Source: Borrelia persica No12
Lineage (GTDB): Bacteria > Spirochaetota > Spirochaetia > Borreliales > Borreliaceae
Direction: 5' to 3'
Length of the DNA stretch: 64,000 bases
NCBI RefSeq assembly: GCF_000500045.1
Contig: NZ_AYOT01000223.1
Span: forward strand, 62,001 to 126,000
In this document: in pieces, positions 37,250-47,065 of the stretch
Numbering within the stretch: the stretch's first letter is position 1
Layout of the letters: each line of letters begins with the position of its first letter
Translations under genes and position numbers: made by a program
Notes under the pieces: model-generated
What the model was told of the DNA's origin: nothing
Seen by the model: the letters and a program-made list of their open reading frames with translations, nothing else
Database searches by the model: none

Positions 37250-38696
37250 ATTGCTTATTGGATTAGAAGTACATGTACAATTAGGATTAAAGACTAAGGC
37301 TTTTTGTGGTTGCAAGAATGATTTTGGTGGAATTCCAAATTCTCGTGTTTGTCCAACATGTCTTGGCCTTCCTGGTGCGTTACCTAGCATAAATAAAGAA
37401 CTTATTAATAGTGCAATTTTGGCAGGACATGCTACTAATTCTACAATTAACAATATTATTAGGTTTGATAGAAAGCATTATGCTTATCCTGATTTGCCTA
37501 AAGGATATCAAATATCTCAAAATGAGGAACCTATTTGTAAGAACGGATTTATTGTTATTAGAACTAATTTGGGTTTAAAAAAAATTAATATTTCAAGAAT
37601 ACATATGGAAGAGGATTCTGGGAAGAGCTTACATTTGCTTACAAGTGACAATCAAAGTTATATTGATTTTAATCGTGCAGGAGCGCCATTGCTAGAGATT
37701 GTATCACAGCCTGATATACGTAGTGGAGAAGAGGCGGTGGCTTATTTGAATGCTTTAAGAGAAATTTTTAGATATCTTGGTTTGTCTGATTGTAATATGG
37801 AAAATGGATCGTTTCGTTGTGATGTCAATGTTAATTTGCTTGTTAATGAGGATGATATTAATTATAAAACACCTATTTCTGAGATAAAAAATTTAAATTC
37901 TTTTAAAGCAGTCAGGTTGGCAATTGATTATGAGGAGTCACGACAAAAAGAAGAATGGGATTTGTACAGAAAAACTTTTGAAAGTGTGGGTAAATGTACT
38001 ATGGGATTTGATGATAAGAAGGGTGTTACAGTTCTTCAAAGAAGCAAAGAGACAATATCTGATTATCGTTATATCAAAGATCCTGATTTACCTCTAATTA
38101 GAATTGATAATGATTATATTGAAAGCATAAAATCTGAAAAAATGGTGGAGTTGCCTTTTGATGCAAGAATTAGATTGCAAGATCAGTATGGGCTTAGTGA
38201 TTTTGATGTTGTAACTTTAACTTCGGATAGAAATTTAGTTAAGTATTTTGAAGAGGCAGCTGTGGCTTCAAGTGATCCTAAGAAGGTGGCCAATTGGATA
38301 TTGTCTGAAGTGTTGAGTGTATTGAATGAAAGAGAAATAGGTATACTTGATTTTAATTTACCACCGTCATATATTAATGAGCTTGTTGAATTTATTGTTA
38401 GTGGGAAAATAAGTGGTAAGATTTCTAAGGAAGTATTTTTAGAAATGGTTGAAAGAAATGTTTCTTCTGCTACTATTATTAATGAAAAAAAATTAGAACA
38501 GATAAATGATAGATCTTTAATTGAATCAATTGTGCTTGAAGTTTTAAATGAAAATCCTAAATCAATTGAGCTTTATAAAAAGGGTAAAAGTCATGCTATT
38601 AAATTTATGATGGGTCAAATTATGTGTAAAACTTCTGGTAAGGTCAATCCCGTTCTTTCAAATGAAATTTTAATGAGCAAATTGCAGGATGTGTAG
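37239..38696 (+). CDS. gatB: Aspartyl/glutamyl-tRNA amidotransferase subunit B
   Basis: GatB phosphorylates the misacylated Glu-tRNA and transfers ammonia to it. The 485-residue protein begins LLIGLEVHVQLGLKTKAFCGC and contains CPTCLGLPGALPS (cysteines near 25-47), DFNRAGAPLLEIVS and the helical C-terminal YqeY-like tRNA-binding domain (about 330-485). It overlaps gatA by 11 bases and the following gene by 8. Confidence 0.96.
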   Translation: MEYKLLIGLEVHVQLGLKTKAFCGCKNDFGGIPNSRVCPTCLGLPGALPSINKELINSAILAGHATNSTINNIIRFDRKHYAYPDLPKGYQISQNEEPICKNGFIVIRTNLGLKKINISRIHMEEDSGKSLHLLTSDNQSYIDFNRAGAPLLEIVSQPDIRSGEEAVAYLNALREIFRYLGLSDCNMENGSFRCDVNVNLLVNEDDINYKTPISEIKNLNSFKAVRLAIDYEESRQKEEWDLYRKTFESVGKCTMGFDDKKGVTVLQRSKETISDYRYIKDPDLPLIRIDNDYIESIKSEKMVELPFDARIRLQDQYGLSDFDVVTLTSDRNLVKYFEEAAVASSDPKKVANWILSEVLSVLNEREIGILDFNLPPSYINELVEFIVSGKISGKISKEVFLEMVERNVSSATIINEKKLEQINDRSLIESIVLEVLNENPKSIELYKKGKSHAIKFMMGQIMCKTSGKVNPVLSNEILMSKLQDV

Positions 38697-39474
38697 TGAA
38701 GTTTTGTTTAATTGTTTGCCAATAATTAAAAGAGCAAGATTTTTCTATCTTTATGATATTAAGGGTAATCGTTATTTAGATTTATATTTAAATGAAGGGT
38801 TAAATTTTTTAGGTCATAGGGTTCCAGGATTAAATCTGATTCTTAAGCAAACTTTTTCAAGAGGACTTACAGCATCTTATCCATCTGTATTTAAAAAGCA
38901 ATTTGAAAATGTTTTTTTTTCTTACTTTAAAGAAGCAGGGTTTGTGCGTGTTTTCCGGTTTGAAAGGGATGCTAAAGATTTTTTGTTGTCTTTAACGGGT
39001 CAGGATTATTTTAGTGAGCCTTGGGAAGATAGGCAAGGTATATATAAGTTTAGATTTGGATTTGATAATCTTAGGTATCCTATGCTTGTAAAGCTTCCAA
39101 TACCTGGGTGTATGTCTATTAATATTGTTATAGTGGATAATTTATCTAAGAAAATGGAATTTAGAGATCCTTTTGATGCTTTAACTTTGGCAGTTGCCAG
39201 GCATATGCTTGTTAAAATTTTATCTTATGAGAAGAGTTTGAAAATTAATTTTAATATTTTTTCTACTCCTATGTTTAAATTGGTTAATAGGTATATGTTT
39301 CCCCTTTATAAATCCGAATATCATAATGAGGTGTTTAAGGAGTATTTAAGTAATGGATATCTAATTAGTCCTTTTTTTGATTTTCCTTCACTTGTTCCTT
39401 TAAAATTTTCTAAAGGGGATTTAGATGGTTTCCGCAAAGTTTCTGTTAAGCTTCAAGATAAATTTTTCTGTTAG
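38689..39474 (+). CDS. Aminotransferase class III-like remnant (BB_0340 position)
   Basis: The 261-residue protein resembles the N-terminal end of class III aminotransferases such as glutamate-1-semialdehyde aminomutase: FFYLYDIKGNRYLDLYLNEG, LNFLGHRVP and a following ILKQTF helix. The family is normally about 420-450 residues. Here the central cofactor-binding part, including the (D/E)E-x-x-x-G-F and Lys motifs, is not seen, and the C-terminal half could be the family's small domain. It should not bind PLP covalently. It overlaps gatB by 8 bases and ends before the rplM promoter. Confidence 0.55.
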   Translation: MCSEVLFNCLPIIKRARFFYLYDIKGNRYLDLYLNEGLNFLGHRVPGLNLILKQTFSRGLTASYPSVFKKQFENVFFSYFKEAGFVRVFRFERDAKDFLLSLTGQDYFSEPWEDRQGIYKFRFGFDNLRYPMLVKLPIPGCMSINIVIVDNLSKKMEFRDPFDALTLAVARHMLVKILSYEKSLKINFNIFSTPMFKLVNRYMFPLYKSEYHNEVFKEYLSNGYLISPFFDFPSLVPLKFSKGDLDGFRKVSVKLQDKFFC

Positions 39475-39476
39475 TA

Positions 39477-39505
39477 TTGACAGGTTAACTTACAAATAAT
39501 ACAAT
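39477..39505 (+). promoter_or_regulatory. Strong sigma70 promoter of rplM-rpsI
   Basis: TTGACA (39477-39482), 17 bases, then TACAAT (39500-39505) is close to the sigma70 consensus. The -35 overlaps the end of the preceding gene. The ATG of rplM is about 48 bases downstream of the -10. Confidence 0.82.
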
Positions 39506-39553
39506 AGAAAGGTGTAATTTTGTAAAATATCTAAGCGAGGACTTTATATTATT

Positions 39554-40003
39554 ATGAATAGGATAACTAATAATAAGACAATATGGGTTAAACCAAAATA
39601 TGTAGAGAAAAAATGGTATGTGATTGATGCTTCAGGTAAAGTTCTTGGTAGGATTGCTACAGAAGTTGTTAAGATTTTAAGGGGCAAGCACAAGCCTTAT
39701 TATACTCCTCACCAGGATTTGGGCGATAATGTCGTTGTTATTAATGCTTCAAAGATTAAGCTTACTGGTAAGAAATATTCGCAAAAGATCTATTACAGAC
39801 ATTCAAGATATCCTGGAGGTCTTTATTCTGATACTTATAGGACATTATCTGAGAGAAAGCCAACAGCTCCCCTTGAAATTGCTATTAAGGGTATGTTGCC
39901 AAAAGGACCTTTGGGTCGTGAGCTTTTTAGGAATCTAAGAGTTTTTGCTGATGCTAATCATACACTTAAATCTCAAAATCTTTATAAATTAGAAGCAAAT
40001 TAA
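39554..40003 (+). CDS. rplM: 50S ribosomal protein L13
   Basis: The 149-residue protein carries the L13 pattern [36 protein letters not shown] and VVVINASKI, then [11 protein letters not shown]. It is slightly longer than usual at the N-terminus. It is transcribed from its own strong promoter with rpsI 10 bases downstream, the conserved bacterial order. Confidence 0.97.
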   Translation: MNRITNNKTIWVKPKYVEKKWYVIDASGKVLGRIATEVVKILRGKHKPYYTPHQDLGDNVVVINASKIKLTGKKYSQKIYYRHSRYPGGLYSDTYRTLSERKPTAPLEIAIKGMLPKGPLGRELFRNLRVFADANHTLKSQNLYKLEAN

Positions 40004-40013
40004 GAGAGGAAAA

Positions 40014-40430
40014 ATGGCAAAGTCAGATGTTAATAAGGGTATTAATTTAGGGATGGGTACAGGGCGTAGAAAGTCTTCTGTTGCTAGAGTTTATATTAGA
40101 GAAGGGAAGGGTGATATTAAGATTAACCGTAAGGATTGTGATTCTTATATGCAGCTTGAAAAGTTAAAAGCAATTGCTTTCTCTCCATTAGTCTTAACTA
40201 ATACTTTTGGAAAATATGACCTTTATATTAATGTTTATGGTGGCGGTATTTCAGGTCAGGCTGGTGCTATTAGGCATGGTATTGCAAGGGCTCTTCTTGA
40301 TCTTGATGAAAAGCAGTATAGAATGGTTCTTAAATCTAATGGACTCTTAACAAGAGACTCAAGAAAAGTTGAGCGTAAGAAGTTTGGAAAAAAGAAGGCT
40401 AGAAAGAGTTTTCAGTTTTCAAAGAGATAG
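40014..40430 (+). CDS. rpsI: 30S ribosomal protein S9
   Basis: The 138-residue basic protein shows [36 protein letters not shown] and the [13 protein letters not shown] tail that reaches the P-site tRNA. A GAGAGGA ribosome site precedes the ATG. It ends before a hairpin shared with eno. Confidence 0.97.
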   Translation: MAKSDVNKGINLGMGTGRRKSSVARVYIREGKGDIKINRKDCDSYMQLEKLKAIAFSPLVLTNTFGKYDLYINVYGGGISGQAGAIRHGIARALLDLDEKQYRMVLKSNGLLTRDSRKVERKKFGKKKARKSFQFSKR

Positions 40431-40466
40431 TTATTTATTTTTATATAAACAAGATAATATAAAAAT

Positions 40467-40487
40467 AAGCCCTTTTAATGAGGGCTT
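40467..40487. terminator. Bidirectional terminator between rpsI and eno
   Basis: A 7-bp stem (AAGCCCT / AGGGCTT) with a 7-base loop lies between convergent genes. On the - strand it is followed by ATTTTTATATT, good for ending eno. On the + strand the tail is weaker. Confidence 0.75.
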
Positions 40488-40496
40488 TATTGCTTA

Positions 40497-41807
<1,311 letters not shown>

Positions 41808-41828
41808 TTATTGGTTAATATTTGTATA

Positions 41829-41857
41829 TTTACTTTAGTATATATTTTTAGTATAAT
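41829..41857 (+). promoter_or_regulatory. Candidate promoter of the P26-like gene
   Basis: TTTACT (41829-41834), 17 bases, then TATAAT (41852-41857). The -10 is within the octamer AGTATAAT, which reads TATACT on the other strand. Confidence 0.5.
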
Positions 41858-41866
41858 AACAAACAA
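41837..41866 (-). promoter_or_regulatory. Candidate promoter of eno
   Basis: On the - strand TTGTTT (41866-41861), 18 bases, then TATACT (41842-41837). It overlaps the divergent promoter of the P26-like gene. Confidence 0.45.
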
Positions 41867-41922
41867 AATAAATGTGTAGTATTTTTATAAAAGAATTGTT
41901 TAACAGGTTTTGCAGATAAATC

Positions 41923-42678
41923 ATGAAAAAGACTTTGCAATGGTTATTTTATCTTTTATTTTTTTTCGCTCATGTTGTTAATATTTTCTCAACTAGCTAT
42001 GTAATTAAAAATTTTGATTTGTCTTTAAATGAATTTTTAGAAGTTTCAACGAGAAAAGATAATTTGTCACCGATTGTTGACTCTAAGAGAGTTATTATGT
42101 TTTATCCTGCAAATAAGAATATTAGAAAAATTTTTGTTGCTTGTGATTTTGATGATTATGCAAAAAAGTATTTGTTTAAGAAGAACAAGTATGGACTTTT
42201 TTTTGTAAAAATTAATCTTCCTCATGGAATTGATAGAATTAAGTATAGGCTTGTTGTGGATGGTATTTGGACAAATGATGAGTATAATAAGAATGTAGCA
42301 TTTAATAAGGATTTAATACCATTTTCTATAATTGATATAGGTGTGGATTATGGTTATTCTTCTCTTCGAAATCCAATTGATTCTTCTGATGGTAGGGAAG
42401 TTGAACTTTTTTATATAGGTGCTCCTGGACATATTGTTACAATAGCTGGCAATTTTAATAGTTTTAATCCGTTTTTAAATAGATTGGTCGAAAAAAAATC
42501 ACATAAGGGTGTTTATACTATTAAACTTAAAGATCTTCCCAAAGGTAGGATTTATTATTATTTTGTAGATTCTGGAAATAAAGTTATAGATAAGAATAAT
42601 GTAAATAGAATTAATTTGTATTCAGTTGAAAGTATTGACAGTAAGATGGATTTTGAAGTTTCTTATTTTGATAATTAA
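41923..42678 (+). CDS. P26-like exported protein with CBM48-like folds (BB_0336 position)
   Basis: A 251-residue protein with an N-terminal signal sequence (MKKTLQWLFYLLFFFAHVV), ending without a clear lipobox. It contains two segments of the early-set/CBM48 type known from AMPK-beta and branching enzymes: residues ~55-115 ending in YRLVVDGIWTNDEYN, and ~150-235 with VTIAGNFNSFNPF, then GVYTIKLKDLPKGRIYYYFVD. These folds often bind glucans or proteins. The ligand here is unknown. The gene is convergent with oppF, 74 bases apart. Confidence 0.7.
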   Translation: MKKTLQWLFYLLFFFAHVVNIFSTSYVIKNFDLSLNEFLEVSTRKDNLSPIVDSKRVIMFYPANKNIRKIFVACDFDDYAKKYLFKKNKYGLFFVKINLPHGIDRIKYRLVVDGIWTNDEYNKNVAFNKDLIPFSIIDIGVDYGYSSLRNPIDSSDGREVELFYIGAPGHIVTIAGNFNSFNPFLNRLVEKKSHKGVYTIKLKDLPKGRIYYYFVDSGNKVIDKNNVNRINLYSVESIDSKMDFEVSYFDN

Positions 42679-42752
42679 ATGTTGAAATTCTCACTTTGCC
42701 AAGTTTAACGAGCAAAAGTAAAATAAAAATAAGTTTATTCATTTTAGTATTT

Positions 42753-43736
42753 TCAATTTTTATTGAGTAAGTTATTCATTTCGTCAAAAAGATATTTAGA
42801 TACAAAATGATCTTTTTCTACTTCCTCAAGAATTTCATTTTCTGTTGGTGAATATGTATTTCGTATATTTGTTAGAGATGGCTCATCAAGCTTAATAGTT
42901 TTATCCCTTATTTTTTCTGGATCAATTTCCGGAATAGATGCTATTAGTGTTTTTGTATACGGATGTTTAGGATTTGAAAATAAAATTTCCCTAGGTGCAA
43001 TTTCTAAAATGATACCTTGATACATTACAGCAATCTTATCACTCATGTATTTGACTACCGATAAGTCGTGTGAAATAAAGAGATAAGATAGGTTTAACTC
43101 TTTTTGTAAACTTTTAAGTAAATTTAAAATTTGTGCTCTAATTGATACATCTAATGCAGATACGGCTTCATCTAGTAATAAAAGTTTAGGATTTAGTGCA
43201 AGTGCTCTTGCTATTCCTATTCTTTGTCTTTGTCCTCCTGAAAATTCGTGTGGATACCTAGATAACATGCTTTTTGCAAGACCGGTAATATCCATTAATT
43301 CATTTACTCTTTGCTCTATTTCTTGTTTTGTTTTTGGAAAAATCTTGTTTTCATTGTATATCACCAGTGGTTCTGCTATTATTTCTCTTATTGTCATTCT
43401 TGGATTTAGAGATGTGTGTGGATCTTGAAATACCATTTGCATGTCTTTTTTTGTCTTTAAAAGTTCTTTTCTTGATAGTTTTGTTATATCTTTACCATTG
43501 AAATATATGCTGCCAGATGTTGGTGTATAGAGTTGCATTATTGTTCTTAATGTTGTTGATTTCCCACATCCAGATTCGCCAACAAGTCCTAGTGTTTTGT
43601 TACGTTCAACCTCAAAACTTATGCCATTTACAGCATTGACTTTACGTTTATTTTTCCAAAATAAAAAATCTTCTCCAAGTGTAAATGTTTGTACCAAATT
43701 TTCTACTTTAAGAATTATATCTTTTTCATCTTTCAT
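42753..43736 (-). CDS. oppF: Oligopeptide ABC transporter ATP-binding protein OppF
   Basis: One of two ATPases that power oligopeptide import. The 327-residue protein has GESGCGKSTT (Walker A), the FSGGQRQRIG signature, LLLDEAVSALD (Walker B) and FISHDLSVVKYM (switch His). The C-terminal oligopeptide/dipeptide domain (NPKHPYTKTLIASIP) marks the OppD/F family. It is the last gene of oppBCDF. Peptide import is important because Borrelia cannot make most amino acids. Confidence 0.95.
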   Translation of the reverse strand: MKDEKDIILKVENLVQTFTLGEDFLFWKNKRKVNAVNGISFEVERNKTLGLVGESGCGKSTTLRTIMQLYTPTSGSIYFNGKDITKLSRKELLKTKKDMQMVFQDPHTSLNPRMTIREIIAEPLVIYNENKIFPKTKQEIEQRVNELMDITGLAKSMLSRYPHEFSGGQRQRIGIARALALNPKLLLLDEAVSALDVSIRAQILNLLKSLQKELNLSYLFISHDLSVVKYMSDKIAVMYQGIILEIAPREILFSNPKHPYTKTLIASIPEIDPEKIRDKTIKLDEPSLTNIRNTYSPTENEILEEVEKDHFVSKYLFDEMNNLLNKN

Positions 43737-43753
43737 TTAAAATACCCTCAATA

Positions 43754-44611
43754 TTAATTTGTAGTAATCTCAATAGGATGATCTTTCATTGAATAAAGTT
43801 TTTCATTTGGATTTTGATCAAGAGTTAGTATTGATTTTAAAAGTCCAATTGTGTATGGATGTTTAGGATTTTTAAATATTTCTTGTACTGTTCCTTCTTC
43901 AACAAATTTTCCTTGATACATTACAGAAACTGTATCGCATATTTCTGCTACTACTCCTAAATCATGGGTTATTAATATGGTGGAGGTATTGAATTTTTTA
44001 GATAGACTTTTAATTAGTAATAGTATTTGTTCTTGAATTGTGACATCAAGAGCCGTTGTAGGCTCATCGGCAATTAGTAATGATGGGTGGCAACTTAATG
44101 CCATTGCAATCATAACTCTTTGTCTCATTCCTCCTGAAAATTGATGTGGATAATGTTCTATTCTCTCTTCTGCATTTGTAACACCAACTGTTTTTAGCAT
44201 TTCTATTGCTTTTTGTTTTGCTTCTCTTTTATTTAATTTCTGATGTAGCATTATTGTTTCTTCAATTTGTGTGGATATTTTTAGATATGGATTTAGGGAG
44301 GTCATTGGATCTTGAAATATCATTGCTATTTTATTACCTCTAATATTTTGAAGTTCTTTTTCTTTAAGTTTAAGCAAATCTTGACCTTCAAATAGTATTT
44401 CTCCAGCTTTATATGCTGTTGTTGTTGGGGGTAATAATTTTAGTATTGCCATGCTTGTAACAGATTTTCCACTTCCAGATTCTCCAACAATAGCTCTGAT
44501 TTCTCCCTTTTTCATTTTTAAATTTATTCCATTTACAGGGTATATTGTTGTATGTTTCAACCGGAATTCAATTTCTAAGTTTTTTATTTCAAGTATATAG
44601 TTTTCGTTCAT
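43754..44611 (-). CDS. oppD: Oligopeptide ABC transporter ATP-binding protein OppD
   Basis: The second ATPase of the Opp complex, about 285 residues. [12 protein letters not shown], the [10 protein letters not shown] signature, [12 protein letters not shown] and [12 protein letters not shown] are intact, and [11 protein letters not shown] is in the oligopeptide C-terminal domain. I start at ATG 44611 because AAGGAGA lies just upstream; a longer start would overlap oppC. The stop is 17 bases before the oppF ATG. Confidence 0.94.
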   Translation of the reverse strand: MNENYILEIKNLEIEFRLKHTTIYPVNGINLKMKKGEIRAIVGESGSGKSVTSMAILKLLPPTTTAYKAGEILFEGQDLLKLKEKELQNIRGNKIAMIFQDPMTSLNPYLKISTQIEETIMLHQKLNKREAKQKAIEMLKTVGVTNAEERIEHYPHQFSGGMRQRVMIAMALSCHPSLLIADEPTTALDVTIQEQILLLIKSLSKKFNTSTILITHDLGVVAEICDTVSVMYQGKFVEEGTVQEIFKNPKHPYTIGLLKSILTLDQNPNEKLYSMKDHPIEITTN

Positions 44612-44621
44612 TATTGTCTCC

Positions 44622-45680
44622 TTAGAGATTGTCCTTTGGATCAAACGCATCTCTTAATCCGTCGCCTAAGAAGTTCATAAATAATAAGAATATTGTCATG
44701 ACTGATGCTGGTATGAAAATCTTCCATGGATATTCAATAAGTGTAGGAATTCCATTTTTAATGAGTTCGCCCCAACTAGTCATTGGTGCTGATATTCCAA
44801 GACCTAAGAATGATAGAAATGATTCAAGTATAATAAACGACGGAACATTCATTGTTGTAATGATTACTATCATTCCAAAGCTATTTGGGATTAAGTGTTT
44901 GAATATCATTCTTTTATTTGTGGCACCTAGTGTTCTGGCGGCTTGTATGAATTCAGATTGTGAGAGTGATTTTACTTGTCCTCTTACAATCCTAGAAATT
45001 GTTAACCATGATATTATGCTTATTGCAATAAATAATCCGATAATATTTCTTTCCATAAGAGTCATTAAAGTTATTATGACAAGCAAGGTAGGCAAAGAAT
45101 AAAGCACTTCTGTTATTTTAGTTATAACCCTATCGATAATACCACCAAAGAAACCTGCTGTTGCGCCTATGATGGTTCCTATGAGCATTGATATTAATGC
45201 TCCAATAAATCCTATAGATATTGATATTTGACTTCCTTGTATTATTCTTGCAAGTAAGTCTCGTCCAAGATTATCTGTACCTAGTAAATATATTCTTTTG
45301 TGTACCTTAGTTTCTTTTCCTTCAATTATTTGGATCTCGGTTTCTATTTTTCTTTTTATTTCTTCAAGCTTTGCTTTTTCTTCTTCATTCATTTCTCGAT
45401 TTTCTTTTTTACATAATCGTTTCATGAAATTAAGTTCTTTTTCATACCAAAGTTCTCCAGCATACCTAAAAGATGGAGGTAAATCAGTATGTTCTACAAC
45501 TTGAGTATAGTATTTATATATTGGTAATATTGGCTGCAGTATTGCGATTAACATGTAAAATCCAATGATAAAGATTCCAATAAATGCAAGTTTATTTTCC
45601 TTAAATCTTAACCATGCTCTTTTGTTTGCTGTTTGCATATCAATTTCGACATGTTTATTTTGTTTTATGTGTTTGTTCAT
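44622..45680 (-). CDS. oppC: Oligopeptide ABC transporter permease OppC
   Basis: A 352-residue permease subunit with six predicted membrane segments and an EAA-type loop (EFIQAARTLGATNKRMIFKHLIPNS) that contacts the ATPase. Between the first and second membrane segments there is a charged insert of about 70 residues (about 70-140; Glu/Lys-rich, helical), longer than in E. coli OppC. oppB lies 9 bases upstream. Confidence 0.93.
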   Translation of the reverse strand: MNKHIKQNKHVEIDMQTANKRAWLRFKENKLAFIGIFIIGFYMLIAILQPILPIYKYYTQVVEHTDLPPSFRYAGELWYEKELNFMKRLCKKENREMNEEEKAKLEEIKRKIETEIQIIEGKETKVHKRIYLLGTDNLGRDLLARIIQGSQISISIGFIGALISMLIGTIIGATAGFFGGIIDRVITKITEVLYSLPTLLVIITLMTLMERNIIGLFIAISIISWLTISRIVRGQVKSLSQSEFIQAARTLGATNKRMIFKHLIPNSFGMIVIITTMNVPSFIILESFLSFLGLGISAPMTSWGELIKNGIPTLIEYPWKIFIPASVMTIFLLFMNFLGDGLRDAFDPKDNL

Positions 45681-45689
45681 TTTATTTTC

Positions 45690-46610
45690 CTATATTCTTG
45701 GGTCAAGTTTTTTGTAGATAATATCAGATGCCAAGATGGAAATTAGTAGTATTGTTGAGTATACTAATAATGAACCCATGAGTAATGGATAATCTCTATT
45801 TAGAGATGATTCTACTGTAAATACACCCATTCCAGCAATTCTGAATATTTGTTCGATAACCATACTGCCAGAAATTATGCCAGCGAATGCAGGGCCTATA
45901 TAGCTTACAAGAGGAAGTATAGAGCCTATTAGTACATGCTTTCTGATTATTACGTTAAAGCTTAAGCCTTTAGCTTTTGCTGTGCGTACAAAATCGCTGT
46001 TTAGTATCTCTAGCATAGAACCTCTAATTATGCGTGTAAAGATAGCTATCCACGGCAAACTCATTGTTAATATTGGCATAACTAAATTTGATAGACCCCC
46101 CCGTTCTGAAATCCATCCAGAAGTGTAAAATAATTTTAATTTGACAGATAAGATATATTGTAAAATAGGACCTGTTACAAATGTGGGTACAGAGATTCCG
46201 AATATGGCTATCGTTCTTATTATATAATCGATACGTGTATTTTTTTTAATTGCAGCTAATGATCCCAGTACAATTCCAAATGTAAGAGATATTATTAGAC
46301 TTATTATTCCCATTGTAAGTGACTTAGGAAATCCTAATTTTATGTATTGATTTACACTAAAGTCTTTCTTTGTTAATGATGGACCAAAGTCTCCTTTTAA
46401 TACATTTTTGATATAGTAATAAGCTTGCATATAAAAAGGTTTATCAAGATGATATTTTTGCATTAGTTTTTCTTTTATTTGAGGATCAATTGGTTTTTCA
46501 GAATTAAATGGATTTCCAGGAGCAAGACTCATTATTAGAAAACATAAAAAAATTATTATTATTAAAGTTGGTATTGTTTCTAATAATTTTTGTATACTAA
46601 ACTTTAACAT
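45690..46610 (-). CDS. oppB: Oligopeptide ABC transporter permease OppB
   Basis: A 306-residue permease with the N-terminal DppB/OppB family start (LLETIPTLIIIIFLCF), the PGNPF and MQKYHLDKP signatures, and the EAA loop DFVRTAKAKGLSFNVIIRKHVL. Six membrane segments are predicted. It begins oppBCDF after a 440-base gap from the proximal oppA gene. Confidence 0.94.
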   Translation of the reverse strand: MLKFSIQKLLETIPTLIIIIFLCFLIMSLAPGNPFNSEKPIDPQIKEKLMQKYHLDKPFYMQAYYYIKNVLKGDFGPSLTKKDFSVNQYIKLGFPKSLTMGIISLIISLTFGIVLGSLAAIKKNTRIDYIIRTIAIFGISVPTFVTGPILQYILSVKLKLFYTSGWISERGGLSNLVMPILTMSLPWIAIFTRIIRGSMLEILNSDFVRTAKAKGLSFNVIIRKHVLIGSILPLVSYIGPAFAGIISGSMVIEQIFRIAGMGVFTVESSLNRDYPLLMGSLLVYSTILLISILASDIIYKKLDPRI

Positions 46611-47062
46611 AATTGCTCCTTACTATAAAACATAAAGATTTACATGTTTGACATAATGAACCATTGTAACATATAAGATGAAATATTATTCAAAAAAAAT
46701 TGAATTTATTTTCATTGATTTGTAAATAACTATATTTTTTTGATGCATATTTTGATCTGTGTTAATTATTACTCATTAAACTTTATAAATTTACAATATC
46801 CTCCATTTTATAAAGATGGCATTATCTTTGATGTTTTTTACTCTTAAAGTAAGTTTAACATTTTTTATTATTTTTGTCTTGCTTATATTTAATATTGATC
46901 TGGGTAATATGTTGCATATGTGATTAATTTATTTTCGAATTGTTTTTTTGAGATTTTTTGTTTTTAAATCAGGTTGTTTAGTATTTAATATATGGTTGAT
47001 TTTTAACTTTTTTAAGTTAGTAATTTAATGTACAGACATCTAAAATTTAGATGTCTGTTTTT
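46611..47062. other. Long intergenic region between oppA and oppB
   Basis: This stretch has no convincing gene. It holds a hairpin at 47032-47058, a possible - strand promoter for oppB (TTGAAT and TACAAT with about 19-base spacing, near 46660-46695), and an SD-like GGAGG on the - strand near 46800 with no open frame behind it. A 35-codon hydrophobic + strand frame at 46816-46923 lacks a ribosome site. From memory, a small locus BB_0331 is annotated here in B31. Confidence 0.5.
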
Positions 47063-47065
47063 TTA
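47032..47065. terminator. Hairpin directly after proximal oppA
   Basis: An 11-bp perfect stem (ACAGACATCTA and its complement) with a 5-base loop starts just past the oppA stop. The long T-run is on the + strand side. On the - strand, in which oppA is read, the tail is poor, so this may be a leaky terminator or a 3'-end stabiliser that lets some transcription into oppBCDF. Confidence 0.6.

Noticed and set aside
42679-42752. Possible terminator between the P26-like gene and oppF
   Set aside because: ACTTTGC and GCAAAAGT can pair only with a bulge, and no T-run follows at the right distance.
46816-46923. A 35-codon hydrophobic + strand frame between oppA and oppB
   Set aside because: No ribosome site, AT-rich composition makes such frames common, and it opposes the operon direction.
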